From: Mucidula mucida
Lineage: Eukaryota > Basidiomycota > Agaricomycetes > Agaricales > Physalacriaceae
Direction: 5' to 3'
Assembly: GCA_015501055.1 (NCBI GenBank)
Contig: JADNYV010000043.1
Span: 124,001-188,000 of the forward strand
DNA length: 64,000 nucleotides
How positions within the stretch are numbered: the stretch's first letter is position 1; each line of letters opens with the position of its first letter. A model generated the notes under the pieces. The model ran no database searches, was not told the DNA's origin, and worked only from the letters and a program-made list of their open reading frames with translations. Below, piece after piece: positions 1-10,852 of the stretch. The position numbers and the translations under genes are program-made.

Positions 1-712
1 GTGATTCTGTTGTAGGTGCTTGAGCGCCAGCCCGGTCGATCTGCTCTGCAATGAGAGTTCGTTCGCGCTGCTCGTCCGAAGTTGTTGCACGATCCTTCTT
101 CATCGAAGCCTCCTGCGCTACTTGATCAGTGAGTGGACATTCCTTCAGTAAATTACACGCACTGCTTTGGCTAATGCCTTGGGACTGTTGTCTATCCATG
201 CAAGAAACCAACCCTTCTCTGTCTCGTCCACCTTTGCTATACCACACCTGCCAAGATGTTTGACGAACTCGGTAAGCGTAACCCATCGGGTGGAGTTCAT
301 GTGTAAATGGCTCTTGTCCGCAATGTATTCCTGGTAAACTTGATTGGCTCGTACTCGTTTCGTTCCAAATCTGCTACAGATTAGATCACTAGGCCTTGTC
401 CAAAACTAAAATCGCACCTTCTGGAGAGCATCTTGACAAACTCGGATTGGAATTCGGCGGAAAAGTTGGAGATGTGCTTGCCGGCATGCTCGCCGACGAC
501 GAGCATCTGACGCAGATGAGATTCGGAAGCGGCGTGGCATTTGAAGCCGTTCTCATCTCTACACTGTTTCTCGCAAACTTGGCAGTACCAGCGTAGGCGC
601 TGGAGACCCTTTGACTTCATTTTGTTGGCAACATATTTCGGGGTTCCGACTACGAAGAGGAATTAAGGTGAGTATATCAACGTAACGAGTACACACCTTC
701 TGCGCGAGGCAT
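1..712 (-). CDS. kin17: KIN17 DNA/RNA-binding protein, 5' part (runs off the left edge)
   Basis: Conserved nuclear protein that binds curved DNA and RNA and is linked to replication, DNA repair and splicing. Exons on the minus strand: 712-697, 649-418, 370-163, 112-1 (continues beyond the window). The start is MPRAEVGTPKYVANK, then the zinc finger: CQVC near residues 28-31 and an H-x5-H pair (HAASESH). After that comes the KIN17 winged-helix-like region (FGTKRVRANQVYQEYI, HMNSTRWVTLTEFVKHLG, VDETEKGWFLAWID). Introns of 47, 47 and 50 nt all have GT-AG ends and keep phase. About 190 of the family's roughly 300-400 residues are visible; the C-terminal SH3-like part is missing only because the window ends. 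Identification is by recalled family motifs. Confidence 0.93.
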
Positions 713-942
713 GATAGATAGTTGTGAGGCTGGTCACTGGAGCAGTAGTGAATGTAGATGGTGGTTAGTGACCAAGGAGGCGGGTGACTAATCGTGGTTT
801 CCACATTGGGAGTGCGGCATGCTCGGCATTGTCGCTGCTTTGGACACCTTGCACAGAGCAATGAACTGCTTCCCTACCGCCAAACTCAAGATAACAATTT
901 CTGAAGCAGTCAAATGGGTCGGAATCTGATTGTAGCTTCAAG

Positions 943-1581
943 TTATTCGATGTACAGTCTCTCGCGTTCAATGTAATCGGCAATTTCATCTGTCACCATT
1001 CCCTTCCACTCTCTGCCCTCCTTAATGGCCGCTCTAACGGCACTAGAGGATACGTCCTTGAGTGCTGAATCAATCTCAACCTCTTGCACACAATCGCGAG
1101 GTATCTGGTGCTCGTCCAGAAACTCGTTGATCCAAGCTAGCAGCGCCACGTCGCTGGTCTCTCCCCGCCTAGAATAAACAACGCGAGAGCCATCCTCTAC
1201 GAAAAACGTCCGTAGAACACGACCCATAGATCCTTCGGGATAGTACTTGTCGGCAAAAAACCGCACGAGTGTATCCCAGCCCAGGACCCAGGTCGACTTT
1301 TTCAGTTCAGCCTCCTCTCGAGCTTTTTCTGCAAATGTGGGGCGATCGATGAGCGCTACAGCAGAGTTGGGCACAGCACGGGCGAGTATGAGCATCATCT
1401 GAGAGCGCTGAGCATACGACGCGGGCGCGTGCGGTTTGTCTGCATTAGTTGTGCTCAATAGGAGGAGTTTCGTGGCTCGGGTTGGCAAAGAAAGCAACAG
1501 AGCGCGATGGGCAAGCGTCGGAGGATTGAATGACGAGTCAAGGATTAAGAATGGGCAAGGCCCGCGCTGCAGGAAGTTCAT
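943..1581 (-). CDS. NMN adenylyltransferase-like protein (POF1-type nucleotidyltransferase)
   Basis: Single-exon protein of 212 residues of the HIGH/nucleotidyltransferase superfamily. Enzymes of this fold transfer an adenylyl group to nicotinamide or nicotinate mononucleotide to make NAD(+) precursors. Visible motifs: SFNPPTLAH near residues 17-25 (the (H/T)xGH-type phosphate loop) and SSSAVRAAI near residues 178-186 (the ISSTxxR-type motif). The start ATG at 1581 is supported by an in-frame TGA 15 nt upstream. The weak GxFNPxTxxH match and the length fit the fungal POF1/YCL047C group better than canonical NMA1/2, so substrate and pathway are inferred. It lies between KIN17 and histone H2A, all three on the minus strand. 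Confidence 0.8.
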   Translation of the reverse strand: MNFLQRGPCPFLILDSSFNPPTLAHRALLLSLPTRATKLLLLSTTNADKPHAPASYAQRSQMMLILARAVPNSAVALIDRPTFAEKAREEAELKKSTWVLGWDTLVRFFADKYYPEGSMGRVLRTFFVEDGSRVVYSRRGETSDVALLAWINEFLDEHQIPRDCVQEVEIDSALKDVSSSAVRAAIKEGREWKGMVTDEIADYIERERLYIE

Positions 1582-1808
1582 CCTTGAGAGTGTTCAGCCG
1601 CATGCAAAGGCCTAAAGGCACCTCGGCAAGTCGAACAAGAGAAGAGGGTTTCTCACCGGTCTCACTCTTGCTTCAATCCGAGTTCTCTCTTTAATTTTGA
1701 ACAGTCACCAAGTTTTAGCCTGGATTCGCAACTGCGACTCTGATAATTAGAATGAAAGGATGGTACAAATACTGATACATAAAACGACGCTGAACGCAAA
1801 TAATGGAT

Positions 1809-2528
1809 CTAGACCTCCTGGCTAAGCTCGCCCTTGCCCTTGCCCGACTTGCCAGGCAGTAGCTGAGTCTCGATATGTGGTACAACACCTCCTTGAGATA
1901 TGATAACATCTCCGAGCAGTTTGTTGAGTCTGCGCGAAGATGAGCAAATGCGCGCAAATCATAGTTCCGGGTAACTCACTCTTCGTCGTTTCTGATCGCG
2001 AGCTGCAAATGACGGGGCACTATCCGCTGTTTCTTGTTGTCGCGAGCTTTGGAAATGGAAAATCATGAGCACTGGAGGGTGGGCAGTGGTTGACTGTCAT
2101 ACCGGCGTTGCCTGCAAGCTCGAGAATTTCGGCTGCAAGATATTCGAGAACGGCAGCCAAATAGACTAAGAGTGTGTTAGATAAGACCTAGGGCGTAGTA
2201 GTCGACGCACCTGGGGCACCGGCACCCACACGCTGAGCGTAGTTGCCCTTCTTCAACAGACGGTGGACCTGTATGGCTGTTAATGAGGAAAGTGTATGAC
2301 AAAGTGGTTCACGTACACGACCGACGGGGAACTGCAGCCCGGCCTTGGAGGAACGCGACATGGCCTTGGTAGCCTCTCCCCCAGCCTTTCCTCCAGATTT
2401 TCCGGCTTTGCCTAAGGACCGGGTTAGCCTTCAAGGCTTGCCGAGCTGGCCACTGTAGAGGTCTTACCCTTTCCGCTCTAGAAAACTTATCAACAACTGC
2501 GTGATTCGCTTGACTTTGGACATACCAT
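1809..2528 (-). CDS. hta1: Histone H2A (canonical fungal type, C-terminal SQE motif)
   Basis: Core histone H2A. Seven exons: 2528-2526 (only the ATG), 2477-2468, 2411-2317, 2268-2211, 2165-2103, 2046-1980, 1929-1809. The spliced product begins [20 protein letters not shown], followed by the H2A fold ([39 protein letters not shown]). It ends SQEV: the SQ(E/D) site is the serine phosphorylated by ATM/ATR kinases after DNA damage, so one protein serves the H2A and H2A.X roles as in other fungi. The C-terminal tail diverges from the usual VPNI/ELLP pattern ([10 protein letters not shown]). The first exon is just the start codon, immediately followed by GTATGT. Divergent from H2B, with 248 bp between start codons. 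Confidence 0.96.
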
Positions 2529-2776
2529 ATTGTAAGATAGTGAAGGAGGTGAGGTCAAAAGTAGATGATGGTGAGGGCGATGAACAGCGAGCGAAAAAGG
2601 CGGCGAGCCCTATTTATGAAAATAAGGTTCAGTCACATGGGTCTGTTGATCGCGATCAACAAAGACGCGTTTGTACAAACAAGACCATCTCTGGCTTTTA
2701 AGCGTGATGTCCCCGTTCACCTTTGCTCAACTCGACTTACTTGTGACTACCAGTATCACTCCCCCTCACACATACT
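2529..2776. promoter_or_regulatory. Bidirectional H2A/H2B promoter
   Basis: The 248 bp between the two histone start codons. It holds a perfect 18-bp palindrome, TGTTGATCGCGATCAACA, at 2644-2661, and directly beside it an ACGCGT at 2665-2670, which is the MluI cell-cycle box bound by MBF-type G1/S factors in fungi. A TATA-like run, TATTTATGAAAATA, is at 2611-2624, and a GCGAAAAAGGCG stretch lies near 2591-2602. The motifs are seen in the sequence; S-phase control is inferred from known histone gene regulation. Confidence 0.65.
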
Positions 2777-3356
<580 letters not shown>

Positions 3357-3463
3357 TTCTGGCCTGTATCGTGATCTGTATTCTATCATCTGTACATTGT
3401 TTACCGTATTTAATCTCTTTATCGCTCTCGTATTGCACTCTGTAATACATTTCCATTGCCCGG

Positions 3464-5678
3464 ATGTTCCTATGTCCATTCGACAACACCAGCTCGATCC
3501 CTTTAGTTTACGTTTCGAAATTCCCACAAGAGGCAGCTTTTGCCTCCATCTCGACCTAAACCTACATAGATTCTTCCAGTTTTAATCGACTCGCATTGCG
3601 ATGATTACGACGGGATTGCTGCTCAATCTGCCAATCAAGGTATGTCGCTCGAGGCAATGATATGCTGCGGTGTAGTGCTGGGAGCTACGGTGGTCTCTAA
3701 AGCAGCTCATAAAGTCGATGTGAGTCTCTCCCTGATCTCTCGAGTAACATAAACCACGGTAACAGGCTACTAACAGCATTGAGTCGCACGACCCAGGCCT
3801 TCGCCACATCCTTTCGATCGCCACATTCCTTCACATCTGTTCGGTTCACGCACCACGCACGTGCTGGATTCCCCACAAAAGGTCGTGGGGCCAATACCTT
3901 TCTTTATTGTACCCCCACCATGGGTGTGTCGTCTCGATCTGTTGACATCCGTCGCCTAACTATTTACAGCGAAGCTAACGAGCAACTACGACGTGCGCAA
4001 TGGTATAAAGACAGCCATCGAGGTAGATAGCGCTCACGGTTTGTGCCCATCTTCTGTTCTCGTTGTGACTGGGCTCCATCGTTCCCATTAGACGTGCACA
4101 CTGCCTCGGGACAGCATCGACCGCCTACTACGCGTCCTCCCTTGGCTTGCGACATCTCTGACGCGTCCTTTTCTGACGATCACGAACCCACGGCTCATCA
4201 AAGCGTCGAGGTATGCTGTCAAAGCATAATAATCTCTCCACATGCTTAATTAGTTCTCAGCTTTGTACTCAAAACGGGTGTGAACTCCCGGCTGGTAGAT
4301 CCTTGAAGACGTTCAACCCTCCCAATACCAATGTGTATCATATTATACACTACAAGCGTCATGGGGATCGACCAGGCATCACTCGAGACACCTGTTCTGT
4401 GCCCAACCTCGATGTACAATTCATTCGTTTGGTAGATGTTACTCACTGTCAGAAGGTGGTCAAGGTCAGACAGAAATTACTCGACAAGGTAATTAATTGT
4501 TCCCATAGGACATCGTACATTACTGATGTCGCCCGTAGTCTCAGAGATGCGCGCAAGCCGACTGCTCCGCTTTAGCCACGACGGCGTTCGAACTTTCCGA
4601 CAAGCTATGCGACCGACACCTGCATCTCCACACCACCCAAAGCAACCAATGCAAGACGCAAGGTCGGAAATACCTGTTTGACCTCAACGTGAGTACCCCT
4701 TGTCTGAGATTTCTTATACTCAGGCCTCAATAGCAAATCCTCCCGGAAGAGGGCGTCGTATGACCCTTGCATTCGTTTGCTCAAGTGTTGATGTCTATGT
4801 AGATCCTGCAAAAATGTGCGCTCCCACGCTGCAAGGTGTCTAGTGCCTTCGTGGTGCCACAGGTCGATGGCGAATATGTGAGAGTCTGCAAAAAACACTG
4901 CTGCTACCACAACAAACTAGCGGCTTGTGGGCAAATGAATGTGAGTCTCTGGTTGACTCTCTGTGACCTGTATTGATCCGATACAACTTCAAGGTGACCA
5001 TGGATGAGGATAGCATCTACCGCCATGAGGGTCATTCTCGAACTCGTCGGATTCAAGTGGTTCAACCTATCAGCCCTCAACTCCGGCGCCGTCTCATCGA
5101 GCTTTCGAAACCGTCGCCTTCTGGGAACAGATTTCACTCCCTAACCAATGAGCAGTTTGTCCGTCACCTTTACCTTTGTCCATGAGGATTCTAACCAAAA
5201 GTAGATGTATATTGACAAACATTTTATGTTGCGTCCTACCGGACTCGGAGTATTGCCATCTGGTCGGTACTCGTGCCCCCAGTGTGCTAACTTTGGGCGA
5301 GAAGAGGAATTTGCTACTGTGGGTTCTGTTCTTCCTCTGCCAGCGTTTCTCAACTTCTACCAGGCAGCGGAGCGCGACGCGCATCTATTTGCAGTGACAT
5401 GGAAAGTACGTCACTAGTTGGGTTAGCTAACTGTGCGTATCCTGAACCTTCGGTAGTTCATCCTCTTAGAGATGCCGTCGGAAAACGAGAATTCGACTAA
5501 AGCCAACTTCAAACGGGTTAGCGAGGGAGTTTCTAATGCACGCAGTCAGAAAGAAGCGTAGGACGTGACGTTCCTGTACGGTAAATACATCTCGTTGTTC
5601 AAGCAAGTTGATCCGTCGATACTCATTGCCCACCGTTCAGAGTACACAACGTTTGTCTCTAGGAGGTCTTCAATATGA
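3464..5678 (+). CDS. Uncharacterised 14-exon Cys/His-rich protein (orphan), 525 aa
   Basis: I do not recognise this family. Exons: 3464-3505, 3570-3639, 3676-3719, 3766-3925, 3970-4022, 4092-4210, 4254-4488, 4539-4688, 4734-4757, 4803-4940, 4994-5158, 5205-5405, 5457-5516, 5562-5678. Every join keeps one open frame to a TGA, and the start has an upstream in-frame TAA, so coding is well supported although no long ORF exists. The N-terminal third is helical and non-Cys (DYDGIAAQSANQVLGATVV, LPRDSIDRLLRVLPWLATSL). Then come three similar Cys clusters: CTQNGC, CAQADC followed by CDRH, and CALPRC followed by CKKHC; CPQC appears near residue 413. The spacing suggests zinc binding. It loosely recalls the cysteine clusters near fungal KDZ transposases, but I cannot confirm this. 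It sits between H2B and the dead H2B copy. Confidence 0.7.
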
Positions 5679-5933
5679 AAACTTGTGTAAAATCAGGGAT
5701 GCTTCTGACGTGACTTGACGTTACAAAGAATCTGAGTAGTACTGCACCTGAGAATCCTAGCTTCGGGCATATGTCGATCTCTGTCTCCAGTCGTGTCCCT
5801 CAGGCTCTTGCGGCGAGCTCTTGTAGTACGTTCTTCGTCTACCAGCTACTCGGTATACTAACGCAACATGCAACCGCAAGATTGTATCATGATATCAGTT
5901 ATGAGAGCGCGGATGTACAATAGTGGCTTCCCA

Positions 5934-6389
5934 GAAGCGCAAAGAGGAGCCTTATTCTTCTTACTACCCCTACAAGGGTGTTTCGATTCACCACTGCTGT
6001 CTTATCATGATTCATCACTAAGTACGGCTCTAGTCCTCACGCAGGTCCCCCAAGACACTGGGATATTCAACAAGGCGATGGCTATTCTGAACAGCTTCGT
6101 CAACGACATCTTTTGAGCGCGTCGCTACTGAAGCTTCCAGTACGTATTTGCTTCACACTTGTACTTTGATTCCAATTTCCCGTCAGAGCTTGCTGCTTAC
6201 TCTAAGAAATCGACCATTTCTTCGAGAGAAATACAGACGAGTGTAAGACTTACATATACTTCCTGGCGAACTTGCGAAACACGCCATTTCTGAGGGTACC
6301 AACTCCGTGACCAAGGTGAATACTTACTCTCATTCTCTTCGCGACGTGCGCTTATTGAGCTTTAGTTCTCTTCATCGGGCGGCAAGTAA
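5934..6389 (+). pseudogene. Histone H2B pseudogene (intron-containing, truncated copy)
   Basis: A diverged copy of the H2B gene at 2777-3356. All three intron positions are retained, so it arose by DNA duplication and not by retroposition. The 5' tail-coding part is missing: similarity begins at the KKRKK-type region (AAGCGCAAAGAGGAG). An extra T in the block before the GAGCGC codons (TCTTTTGAG instead of TTTTTGAG-type spacing) creates a TGA. A second 4-nt net insertion follows GTAAGACTTA near 6251. The final exon, TCTTCATCGGGCGGCAAG then TAA, and about 30 bp of 3' flank are still recognisable. It cannot make a histone. Confidence 0.9.
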
Positions 6390-7552
6390 TTGTGGCCTGT
6401 ATTGCGACCTGTACTCTACAGCGGTTCCCAAAACCCTTGCCATGTGATCCAAGTTGATCGATTGAAAATCAACAATTCGAAAAATACGAACAATTCAGTG
6501 AAAGCTCTAGTCGTCGTAGGATGCCATAGTTTCACTTCAAAGAAGTAGAATATGACTCCCTCATTGTGCTGGATTGATGAGACGTGTTGGAGACGTGAGC
6601 CGAACGTCCGGGTGATCGAAAAAGTGGGGGGGGGGAGATCTCCGCCAATGACGCCGACGACAACTGGTTGGCTTAGCACCGGACACACACTCTCCCTTTC
6701 CTTTCCCATGAACGAGCGTCTCAGACCGCAAGAGCAAGAGAAATGCGACAGATTTGAATGACTTATGGCCGAGTTGAACGAGGTTGGTGCGTATATGGCG
6801 CAAGCAGGATCAAAGAGGATCGAGGAGGGTACGTGGCTTGCAATTTTGATTGACTACAGCTCCCTGACCGACTTCTGCGTACTCTAGGATGCTGTTCCAG
6901 TCATATTCAATCCTTATGGCACCATCTGAGACTACAAAAGCGTGGTGGTTGGTTCATCTGGGCCCCGCGTCTATCTACCATCAGACCTAGCGCCTCATAC
7001 ATACCACGCCAGCAAGGCCGCAACAGTGATGTTATATAATGTCGTGCAATGCATCATGCTTGAAGCCTTTTGAGATTTTGGGAGCACTCTATCGATGCCC
7101 GCATCAAATGCGCCACATAGGCCTGCCATCCGGATCTGGCCACCTTTTCGCCGTCAGGGCATCAGCATACCTTGCCATTAGCCCTTGAAACATAGTCACC
7201 ACAGCATCTTGACTGATCTGCTCCGCGAGAGAATGGTTATTGGTTTACTCTATGGCACCCCGTTCAACGTCATTCCAACCTTTCCTACCCCGCGGACACA
7301 TCACACCTCTCTTCATAAATGAAATCCGAACCATACTGCATTTTCTCGCTGCCTTTTTCACTGCCTGCACGTCGTAAGAAACTTTTCCATAAATTGTTTG
7401 TATTTTCCGATTTGTTGATTTTCCATCGATCGCGTCTTGGACTGGCACCATGACTATGATCGCGGCCAACGTCCAGATCTCCATGCCCGAGATGAGCGCT
7501 GTTTCTTGGGCGCTTAAATCACTCCGGGTTTGCAACATACGACGACGCACAA
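6390..7552. other. Intergenic stretch without a recognisable gene
   Basis: About 1.16 kb between the H2B relic and the DUF6535 gene. It contains a run of nine or more G near 6626. The only open frame over 90 codons (7245-7550, minus) has no motif I recognise and no codon pattern that stands out. I see no transposon ends or RNA gene. Confidence 0.5.
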
Positions 7553-10500
7553 ATGCCGGTCAGAGTCTTTATGGGCCATGGTGGTCCACTGCCCACCAAG
7601 GCGTGGTGGACGAGTCTTAATGCGTCTGGTAAGCTGAACATGATTGCACAGTAACCGTCATTCACTTCTTTGAAGACCCATTTGATGCACTGGAAGAGTG
7701 GTCAGCATGCGTCAACGCTGCTCGACAAGACATCGAAAAATACATACAGACCTGGAGAGGCGAGCTCGATACCCTTTTGGTGTTTGTGTGTCCATTTCCC
7801 CACAACTCCACCACGATTATTCTTATTCTCTACTATAGGGCGCTTTATATTCCGGAATAGTGGCAGCCTTCCTGGTCGATTCTTATAAATGGCTGCAGCC
7901 CGATTCCTCAGACAACACGGTCACCCTACTCTTACATCTTTCCGCGCAGTTGGCAAACGAGACCAATACCGCCGCATCTCTTCCTGCCTACTCGCCCTCG
8001 CCCGCGCAGATCGCTATCAATGTCCTCTGGTTCTCGAGCCTCATCCTTAGTCTTACTTCCATCCTGCTCACCATCATGGTTAAACAATGGTTGAGCGAAT
8101 ACACGTCCCCATCCGGCACGGCGTCCCCCCGACACACACTGGCAATCAGACAAGCGCGTGTGGACAGTCTGGCAGACTGGCATATCAACGTGATAGTGGA
8201 TTGGCTACCACTTCTCCTCATTTCCTCCCTTTTCTTGTTCTTTGGAGGGCTCGCCACGCTGTTGTTCACCTACAGCACTATCGTAGGATCTATAACGATT
8301 GGTCTAGTCTGTATACCCGCCATCATATTCATCGCCACTTCCATCCTCCCCGCCTTCTACCCGTCGTGTTCATACAGGTCGGTACAAGCATACCTAGCGG
8401 TCGTTTTCTTTGGGCCAGTTATAAGCCTCTTCACGAAACGGCCTATGTTTGGACAGTACGTGATGCTTGGGAGTCGGCGAGCAAAAGGGCAAGGCTCGAG
8501 CCTCGGGCATTGCTATGGTTGCTTAGAACCGTCTGCCCGTGGACGCCTTCCCTCTACGCCACTGTATCAATTTGCACGCGCAGTCTGGATCCCATGGCAG
8601 CTCCCAAAGCTGCTTGTGATTTGTATCGGTACAGCACCATAGACGAAAAGCTGCGCTTCACAAGAGTGCAGGCTCGAAGATGGCAAATGCTCATCGGAGG
8701 GGACGAATTTGAGAAGACCTGTTCTCTGTTGGCGGATGGAGCCAAGTCCTTGCCTGCAGGTCCCGAGTGGCAGGATGTCGATCCCGATGATCTCGTTGAC
8801 TATGTCAAAACTCTGTCGCTATTTCTGACTCTCTTCTCACCGGAGTACTTGTCGAGAGGATCAAGATACGTTGAAAAATACCCTACCCCTATCTTCCGAA
8901 AATGCTTAAAGATGGTAATCGACATTGCGATTGGCGATAAACTCCCGAAGAGTCTTCCAGTCCCGCGACAAGAGGAGGTCGAGAGCTTTGTTCTCGAACA
9001 GTTGCTGGTCATAAACAACTTTGAATGGCCGGACGACGACGTTATCATACCGAACTGGCCTGAAGGCGACGGTGTCAAAGATCACCCAGGTAGATGTTTT
9101 GTCTTGAGTTTTGTTTCCCGCGCTAATGTCCTGTAGCTGATCTACTAATGCCTCTGACGAATGCAGCTCTCAGTGCACGCAACCGGCACGCCGCCTCACT
9201 ATTCATCACTTTGTCCACACTTGCCCTTGGGATTACCCGTCGTATGTTCGCCAATAGATTTCGCAAAAACCGAGATCACTTGATATCCCTGCTCAATGGA
9301 ATGTCTGCATTTATTTCGGATAGCCGCTGCGACCAGAAGGAGGCTCCTTTCGTGAAAGCAGCGGTAACCTCGTGGATGTCAGTGCTCTTCGTGGGCTACA
9401 CATACGGCAAAAAAGGGCAGGGCAAGGCTATCCAGAAATGGGTTCTCGAAGATGAGCTTGTACAAGCGGCCATGTGTGAATTTATAGATGCGCTCGAGCG
9501 AGCGTATCTGTTCGATTCAGCGCTCTGGGGAGAACGGTTGACGGACAGGTTCCGGTTGCAAATCGACTTTGGAAGCTCGAGAGTAGGTTCTACATTGTAC
9601 TTTCATCGCAGTACGCTCACGAGTTCACTCGTAGGTTCTCTGTGACGCATACATCGGAAGTGTATCGCAGACGGCTGAGAACGACCCGTGGTCCAGGGAA
9701 CATCGAGACTTTTGGGAGAGGACTCTCGAAGCGACGGAAAAGCATCGCGCGACGAAAGTACTCTTGGATTCCTTCCATGGCAGCCATGTTTTGCAGGCAG
9801 ACAACACTAACGAGATGCGCGTCTTGTGCAGATTCCTTCCGTTGTGCGACGCGAAATCGCCGCTGTTGTTCGCTGGCATTTCTTGTCTTCTGGATATATA
9901 TGCATCTGTTGGTACCGGTGCACAAGAGGACCACCTATCTCTGATAAGAGAATGCATTACGGATGTTTTTCGTAAAGCCCTCAACATCAGCGGCGCCAAT
10001 TACATCTATGATGAGGTCGCAATCCATCGTACGTTCGTGATTGCTCACCGACCATGATGATGCTGATGTAGCCTCCAACACAGTGTCGGCAACAATGCAA
10101 CGTGTGCTCTCCGCCATTGAAAGCGAGCCATCTTCATGCTCACCAGCGACCTACCTGCGCTGATGCTAGAGACGTCGGCAGTTTATAATCGGGACGATTT
10201 CCCAGGCCGCAGTCAAATCCGGTTGCAGCTCACGCAGCTTCTGCATTCGCTTGAGCGGCTAGTTCAGAACCCGACAAGTACTGAGGCAGTGGGTGGGCTC
10301 GCGATCGAATGGATTAGGGCGTTGGGGAAGGTGCAATCTTGTAATACCATTTTCTTTGCGAATCAGGAGCGGTTCAAGGAGAGTCAGGGGAACGCGATGG
10401 GTGCTGTGCAGGGGTTGTTGAGGGCGATACAAGAGAATGAGGATGCTATGGGCGTTGTGAGGGCTGATGCAAGTGCGGCGGTGGAGGCGAATGCGGCGCT

Positions 10501-10558
10501 TGTGCTTAATAATGTGTGTGGGCAGTTTGAGGTCCATTTGTCGCGAGGGTTGTTCTGA
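7553..10558 (+). CDS. DUF6535 multi-pass membrane protein (possible frameshift near the 3' end)
   Basis: Member of the DUF6535 family, known almost only from Agaricomycetes and of unknown function. Exons: 7553-7580 (uncertain), 7652-7785, 7839-8377, 8419-9089, 9167-9582, 9635-10028, 10072-10558. The diagnostic block runs WRGELDTLLVF / AAFLVDSYKWLQPD, then three to four membrane segments (INVLWFSSLILSLTSILLTI, INVIVDWLPLLLISSLFLFF, IGLVCIPAIIFIATSILPAF), and a long cytosolic region with YVWTVRDAWES and helical repeats. Near 10130 the frame must shift by one base to continue into a strongly open tail of about 140 residues (TSDLPALMLETSAVYN to HLSRGLF). This may be a missed intron, a one-base assembly loss, or real damage. 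The first exon is the weakest part. Confidence 0.75.
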
Positions 10559-10852
10559 GATATATTTGGTGAATAGTGTAAAAGTGTAATAGGCTTGAAG
10601 GGACAGTTTTTGCGCGTCGTCTTTTTAGACAATCCAGGTGTCGTTCTGTCGTGACCCCTTCCTTAGTTCCTACGTTATGTTCGCAGCTAGTGCCTCATTC
10701 CATTGAGGTAGATATTTTAGAGAGTCAAAGACGCGGTACGTTGTGACCAATGCTCACGTGAGGTTACTCTACGCGTTTCTTTCACGAACGGCCATCAATT
10801 TGAATGTATTGTCTTTCGGCCTTGTGCCTTCATCACCCTCACAACGTCCGTC
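10559..10852. other. Spacer between the DUF6535 gene and the dynamin gene
   Basis: About 290 bp holding the 3' end of the DUF6535 transcript and the upstream region of the dynamin-like gene. I see no gene or repeat in it. Confidence 0.4.

Noticed and set aside
3464..5678. Firm assignment of the Cys-rich orphan to the KDZ-transposase-associated cysteine-cluster families
   Set aside because: Only a general resemblance of Cys spacing; no KDZ transposase or terminal repeats nearby, so no assignment was made.
5868..6116. Open frame at the H2B relic as a second working histone
   Set aside because: It lacks the tail, reads through intron sequence and meets a frameshift-induced TGA; similarity shows a pseudogene.
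8087..9136. Long plus-strand frame taken as a gene of its own
   Set aside because: Its first 100 codons overlap the DUF6535 membrane segments in another frame; the real protein enters this frame only at 8419 through a 41-nt intron.
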